From contig NZ_BMPP01000037.1 in the NCBI RefSeq assembly GCF_014647655.1, positions 1 to 15,403 of the forward strand: DNA of 15,403 nucleotides, given 5' to 3'. The position numbers were made by a program, and so were the translations under genes. Source of the DNA: Deinococcus malanensis. GTDB lineage: Bacteria > Deinococcota > Deinococci > Deinococcales > Deinococcaceae. Below the pieces are notes generated by a model. That model was not told the origin of the DNA. It made no database searches and saw only the letters and a program-made list of their open reading frames with translations. Position 1 is the stretch's first letter. Each line of letters begins with the position of its first letter. Positions 12,520 through 15,403 of this stretch are shown piece after piece.

Positions 12520-13860
12520 TCAGCGAATGAGTTTCAGTTCAATTGGCGCGGCCCGTGTTCCGTAGCCGGGCGTGCGGTACGACACGATGTCGCCCACACT
12601 CACCTGCACGTTGAAGGTTCCGGAAAGGGCGAAATCAGGCACCGCGGGATTATCGAAAAACCGAATGTCCATGTCAGCCATCATCTTCCCACCGTCACCC
12701 CTGCTGGGACTGACGTTGATGATCTCAGCAAAGTGGATCGACGTTTCACCTTGCGGCGCGAAGACAAGTTGGAGGGGCACGGGGCCGTCTATGGGTGGGT
12801 CAACCGTCACGACCACCGTCACTCGCCTGGTCTCACCGGCCCGGCCGCTTATCGAAGTCGGCTCGATGTACGTCTTTACGTTCAGGGCTCGTACATCTAT
12901 GGTGACCAGCGCGCTCGCCACATCCTGACCGTTGCGACTGGCGATCAGGCGGTACGGGGCCAGACTGTCTGCTGGGTTGTTTGACAGCGCGTTAGGCGCC
13001 GCGATGGTGATATCGCGGGTCTCTGTTCCGGGACTACTGAAGTCCACCCGCGTGGTGATCAGCTGCAGCGTGAGACCGCGCCCCGGTTCAGCCGGTTCCA
13101 ACCGCAGATCCAGCGGGCTGCCCAGGTTCACGGTGGACGAGAAGGTGGCCCGCACCTGCGCGCTGTGTTTGTGGAACATGGTCAGTTCCTGCGGGTCCAG
13201 GCTCATCTGCACGATTGAGGGCGTGGTTGCGGGCGTGGTGGCGTGGCAGACGACCTTAGGCTGGGCCCAGTTGGCGTGATCGAACTGGATGCCGTTGCCC
13301 CCATCCGTCACCACCAGTCGCAGTTCCTGTTTCCCAGTGATGTCCAGGTCCACCAGTCTGGCCGGGTCCTTGCCTTTCATCACGCCGCTGTCATACGTCT
13401 TGGTGCCGTCCAGAAACACCTGGAACACCACCTTGCCGCGCTTGCCCACCTCATCATCCACGCCCACGTCCGCCGTGAAGCGGGTACACGCCGCTCCCGT
13501 TCCTTTCAGGCTGAAACGCAGTTCGCTGCCCGCATGCGTGCCGTACCCCCGCATGTACGTCTTCCCATTGATGGACAGCATTTTTCCGTCGCCGGCCACC
13601 TGCGTTCCGTTGCTACGGTTCATCTCCAGCGGTCCCCAACTGTTGGTGGCCGAAAGGATATGGTCGGAGGACAAATTGTTCTCGCCCGGGGTCAGGCTCA
13701 GGGTCGTGAGTCGGCCCTCGGCGGCCGCGTATGTCCACGGGTACCTGACACCGTTCGCGTAAGGGTCAGCCACGGCAGCCGAATCCACGTGTGACTGGCC
13801 ACACGCAGCGAGGATGAGGGTCAGGGCAGTGTTGAACAGGACATGGTGGCGTGCGGGCAT
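12520..13860 (-). CDS. NPCBM-domain lipoprotein, 446 residues
   Basis: The start is ATG 13860, eight bases after AGAGG. The signal peptide MPARHHVLFNTALTLILAAC carries a good LAAC lipobox with Cys20. Residues about 60-205 form an NPCBM (NEW2) carbohydrate-binding-like domain: SWGPLEMNRSNG, MLSINGKTYMRGYGTHAGSE, then FTADVGVDDEVG, VVFQVFLDGTKTYDSG and GGNGIQFDHANWA. This domain is usually attached to glycosidases and is common in secreted Deinococcus proteins. The rest (about 215-446) is a series of beta-rich segments resembling Ig-like/CARDB repeats, for example GRAGETRRVTVVVTVDPPID and FALSGTFNVQVSVGD. No catalytic domain is present. It is probably an outer-surface glycan-binding or adhesion protein. 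A TACAAT box 220 bases upstream (minus strand) is a possible distant promoter. Confidence 0.9.
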   Translation of the reverse strand: MPARHHVLFNTALTLILAACGQSHVDSAAVADPYANGVRYPWTYAAAEGRLTTLSLTPGENNLSSDHILSATNSWGPLEMNRSNGTQVAGDGKMLSINGKTYMRGYGTHAGSELRFSLKGTGAACTRFTADVGVDDEVGKRGKVVFQVFLDGTKTYDSGVMKGKDPARLVDLDITGKQELRLVVTDGGNGIQFDHANWAQPKVVCHATTPATTPSIVQMSLDPQELTMFHKHSAQVRATFSSTVNLGSPLDLRLEPAEPGRGLTLQLITTRVDFSSPGTETRDITIAAPNALSNNPADSLAPYRLIASRNGQDVASALVTIDVRALNVKTYIEPTSISGRAGETRRVTVVVTVDPPIDGPVPLQLVFAPQGETSIHFAEIINVSPSRGDGGKMMADMDIRFFDNPAVPDFALSGTFNVQVSVGDIVSYRTPGYGTRAAPIELKLIR

Positions 13861-14132
13861 GGGACAGACCTCTGGCTACAGGGAGAGGGGCGAGGTGGTG
13901 GCAGGGTGGCTGGATTCAGCTTGACCGATGTGCGCGACAGTTGGTATCAGCCGTCGGGCTGAATATCGGATGCTCAAGAGCAGTGGAACGACCTGAGTTG
14001 CCGTCTGGCCAGGCTCGCCAACCACGAGGGCAGCAGGTGAGTGGGCATCGTCACTCTGTCTGTCGTGTGGTAAGGACCAGATTGTACCTTTTTCCCTGAG
14101 AGAATTCGCTCCGTGATTCGACGGTCGAGTTA

Positions 14133-14149
14133 AAGAGCGTTTTGAAAGG
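14133..14149 (+). repeat. IS5-family terminal inverted repeat, left copy
   Basis: AAGAGCGTTTTGAAAGG is the exact complement of the copy at 15050-15066. If the flanking TA is counted the match extends to 19 bp. Confidence 0.9.
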
Positions 14150-14163
14150 GAAGCGCTGCGCCA

Positions 14164-15003
14164 TCATGTGGCAGCCAGGCGACGGACCATCAAGCGGATC
14201 ATGACTTCGTAGACAAGGTTTTCGGAGGTTTCAGGCAAGGCTTCGAAGTCCCGGCTCATCCGCCTTGACTTGCCCAGCCAGGCAAAGGTCCGCTCGACGA
14301 CCCACCGCCGCTTCAGCACCACAAAGCCCTCTGGGATCTCACTAGGCGGCGGGGGTCGATCCTTCCGCGCCCAGGTCCACCCGTGGCCTGCCCAGGGATG
14401 TTTGACGACCTCCAGCGTCCAGCCCGTCACCTGCTTGACCGCTGGGATTAACTTTCCAGAGTATCCAGCATCTGCCCACACGTGCTGCATGCGAGGAAAC
14501 ACATTGCGTACCTTTTCGAACAGGCAGACCGCGCCGGCGCGGTCTTGAATATGCGCTTCGTGCACCACCACACCCATCACCAGGCTTAACGTGTCGACCG
14601 GCAGATGCCGCCTATGCCCACTGATCTTCTTCCCTCCGTCGTAGCCTCTGGGACCACCGGCCTCGGTGGTCCGCACCGATTGACTGTCAATGATCGCGGC
14701 ACTGGGGGTTGGATCGCGACCACGTTGAGTTCGAACCTGCTCGCGCAGGAGGGGGTGCAGCCGCTCCCAGGTGCCGGTCAGGCGCCAGGCGCGGTGGTAC
14801 CCGTACACGGTCTGCCAGGGTGGAAGGTCATGCGGCATCAGCCGCCAGGCGTTGCCACCACGCAGGATGTAGAAAATACCGTCCAGGATATCTCGCAGGG
14901 GCCAGATGCGTGGTCGTCCCGCATGCTCGGGTCGCGGGAGAAGAGGCTCCAGGACAGCCCATTCCTCATCGGTCAGGTCGCTGGTATAGGCGCGGCGCGT
15001 CAT
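14164..15003 (-). CDS. IS5-family transposase, intact
   Basis: This 279-residue DDE transposase is in one frame from ATG 15003. The N-terminal region has TDEEWAVLEPLLPRP (11-25) and GIFYILRGGNAWRLMPHDLP (42-61), both typical of the family. The catalytic triad is D106 (AIIDSQSV), D178 (VWADAGYSG) and E237 (RRWVVERTFAWL). SVRTTEAGGPRGYDGGKKI (109-127) is also characteristic. The single-ORF layout and motif pattern recall the IS427/IS1031 subgroups, but I cannot fix the subgroup. The length is close to normal and no motif is damaged, so the enzyme should be functional. The start and stop codons lie inside the inverted repeats with leaders of 47 and 14 bases. Confidence 0.95.
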   Translation of the reverse strand: MTRRAYTSDLTDEEWAVLEPLLPRPEHAGRPRIWPLRDILDGIFYILRGGNAWRLMPHDLPPWQTVYGYHRAWRLTGTWERLHPLLREQVRTQRGRDPTPSAAIIDSQSVRTTEAGGPRGYDGGKKISGHRRHLPVDTLSLVMGVVVHEAHIQDRAGAVCLFEKVRNVFPRMQHVWADAGYSGKLIPAVKQVTGWTLEVVKHPWAGHGWTWARKDRPPPPSEIPEGFVVLKRRWVVERTFAWLGKSRRMSRDFEALPETSENLVYEVMIRLMVRRLAAT

Positions 15004-15049
15004 TCACCAGCCTACGTCCGCACCAGGGCGTGCAAAATCACCTTGGTGA

Positions 15050-15066
15050 CCTTTCAAAACGCTCTT
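15050..15066 (-). repeat. IS5-family terminal inverted repeat, right copy
   Basis: CCTTTCAAAACGCTCTT is an exact inverted copy of 14133-14149, followed by the TA that also precedes the left end. Confidence 0.9.
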
Positions 15067-15068
15067 TA

Positions 15069-15355
15069 GATCTTGCAGTGTTCAGGGCGCTATAGGTGCG
15101 TGGCCTGCCGGGATAGAAACTGCTGCTATCAAGGTCCGCGGGCAAGGGTAGGACCTCTCAGCCATCAGGCAGGAACCGCAAACTGCCTGGGCGCGGTGGA
15201 TGGACACGAGGGTCAATCGCAGCAACGGTCGCCATCAGCGTGCGGCTTGCTGGCGTTGATGCCTTTGGGTGTCGGGTCACGGTGGGGTGCGACACCAGCG
15301 TGGGCCCCGGGAAGCCAGAGGCTCCCGGGGCACGGTCAGTTCACAGGTGTAGGTG
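15069..15355. other. Non-coding stretch with a strong hairpin
   Basis: No ORF of interest lies between the IS and the window end. GCCCCGGGA (15304-15312) and TCCCGGGGC (15323-15331) form a 9-bp stem, extended by GCC/GGC around an AGA loop with one bulged A. It could end the leftward gene entering from the right, though there is no T-tract. GTCAGTTCAC is repeated at 15335-15344 and 15355-15364. Confidence 0.45.
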
Positions 15356-15374
15356 TCAGTTCACCGCGCTGGGT

Positions 15375-15403
15375 TCAGCGGGCACCGATGGAGATGCCTG
15401 CGG
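15375..15403 (-). CDS. Possible 3' end of a leftward gene
   Basis: On the minus strand the window's last bases read in one frame as AGISIGAR followed by TGA at 15377-15375, with GC-biased third positions. Another frame reads a proline/serine-rich tail ending SAVN at 15358-15356. The first is the more natural coding pattern. Either would be followed by the hairpin at 15304-15331. Too little is visible to assign a product. Confidence 0.2.

Larger units (their letters stand above)
14133..15066 (-). mobile_element. Complete IS5-family insertion sequence
   Basis: The 934-bp element is bounded by perfect 17-bp inverted repeats, AAGAGCGTTTTGAAAGG at 14133-14149 and its complement at 15050-15066. 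It is flanked by TA on both sides (14131-14132 and 15067-15068). It holds one intact transposase gene. The flanks could alternatively be read as a TTA duplication if the right end is one base shorter. The intact repeats and open frame indicate a recent insertion. It sits about 270 bases upstream of the NPCBM gene, whose own promoter region could be affected. Confidence 0.9.

Noticed and set aside
13243..13794. Plus-strand ORFs opposite the NPCBM gene
   Set aside because: These are antisense shadows without ribosome sites or recognisable motifs.

Overview
The window is GC-rich bacterial DNA that looks like an accessory stretch of a Deinococcus chromosome or large plasmid. That assignment is inference. 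It rests on the mix of an NPCBM-domain lipoprotein, a GGDEF-EAL protein, PAS modules, a DUF4129/MoxR pair, many taxon-specific small hypothetical genes, -10-like boxes placed directly before start codons and an IS5-family element. No rRNA, tRNA or CRISPR array was seen.

Layout. Bases 1-237 are the end of an IS3-family element with a frameshifted orfA. It is inserted into, and has cut the start off, a c-di-GMP enzyme gene (GGDEF-EAL, to 1508). A convergent triple-PAS protein without an output domain follows (1628-2737). Next comes the remnant of a DUF4129-MoxR operon, in which MoxR is reduced to about 28 recognisable residues (2807-3603). Bases 3824-7000 hold small, mostly leftward hypothetical genes. 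Several are visibly broken: a frameshifted small gene (5403-5592), a frameshifted leftward gene (5671-6195), and a gene with a strong ribosome binding site but a stop at codon 5 (6545-6937). Bases 7000-8700 are a boneyard of very short ORFs and fragments, with one convincing intact gene: a 41-residue lipoprotein ending at a textbook terminator (7697-7877). A possible SMI1/KNR4 remnant, a short cysteine-rich ORF and a half-site resembling the Deinococcus radiation/desiccation response motif also lie here.

From 8707 onward the genes are larger and intact. They are a Gfo/Idh/MocA oxidoreductase, a GH16-type secreted glycan hydrolase lipoprotein, a single-span membrane protein and an NPCBM-domain lipoprotein. 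The oxidoreductase, GH16 and NPCBM proteins share a carbohydrate theme, but they lie on different strands with long gaps, so they are not one operon. A complete IS5-family element (14133-15066) with perfect inverted repeats closes the region.

I found no coherent new defence or metabolic system. The strongest signal is decay: gene truncations, single-base frameshifts and a nonsense codon between two insertion sequences. Small proteins with good translation signals sit among the wreckage.
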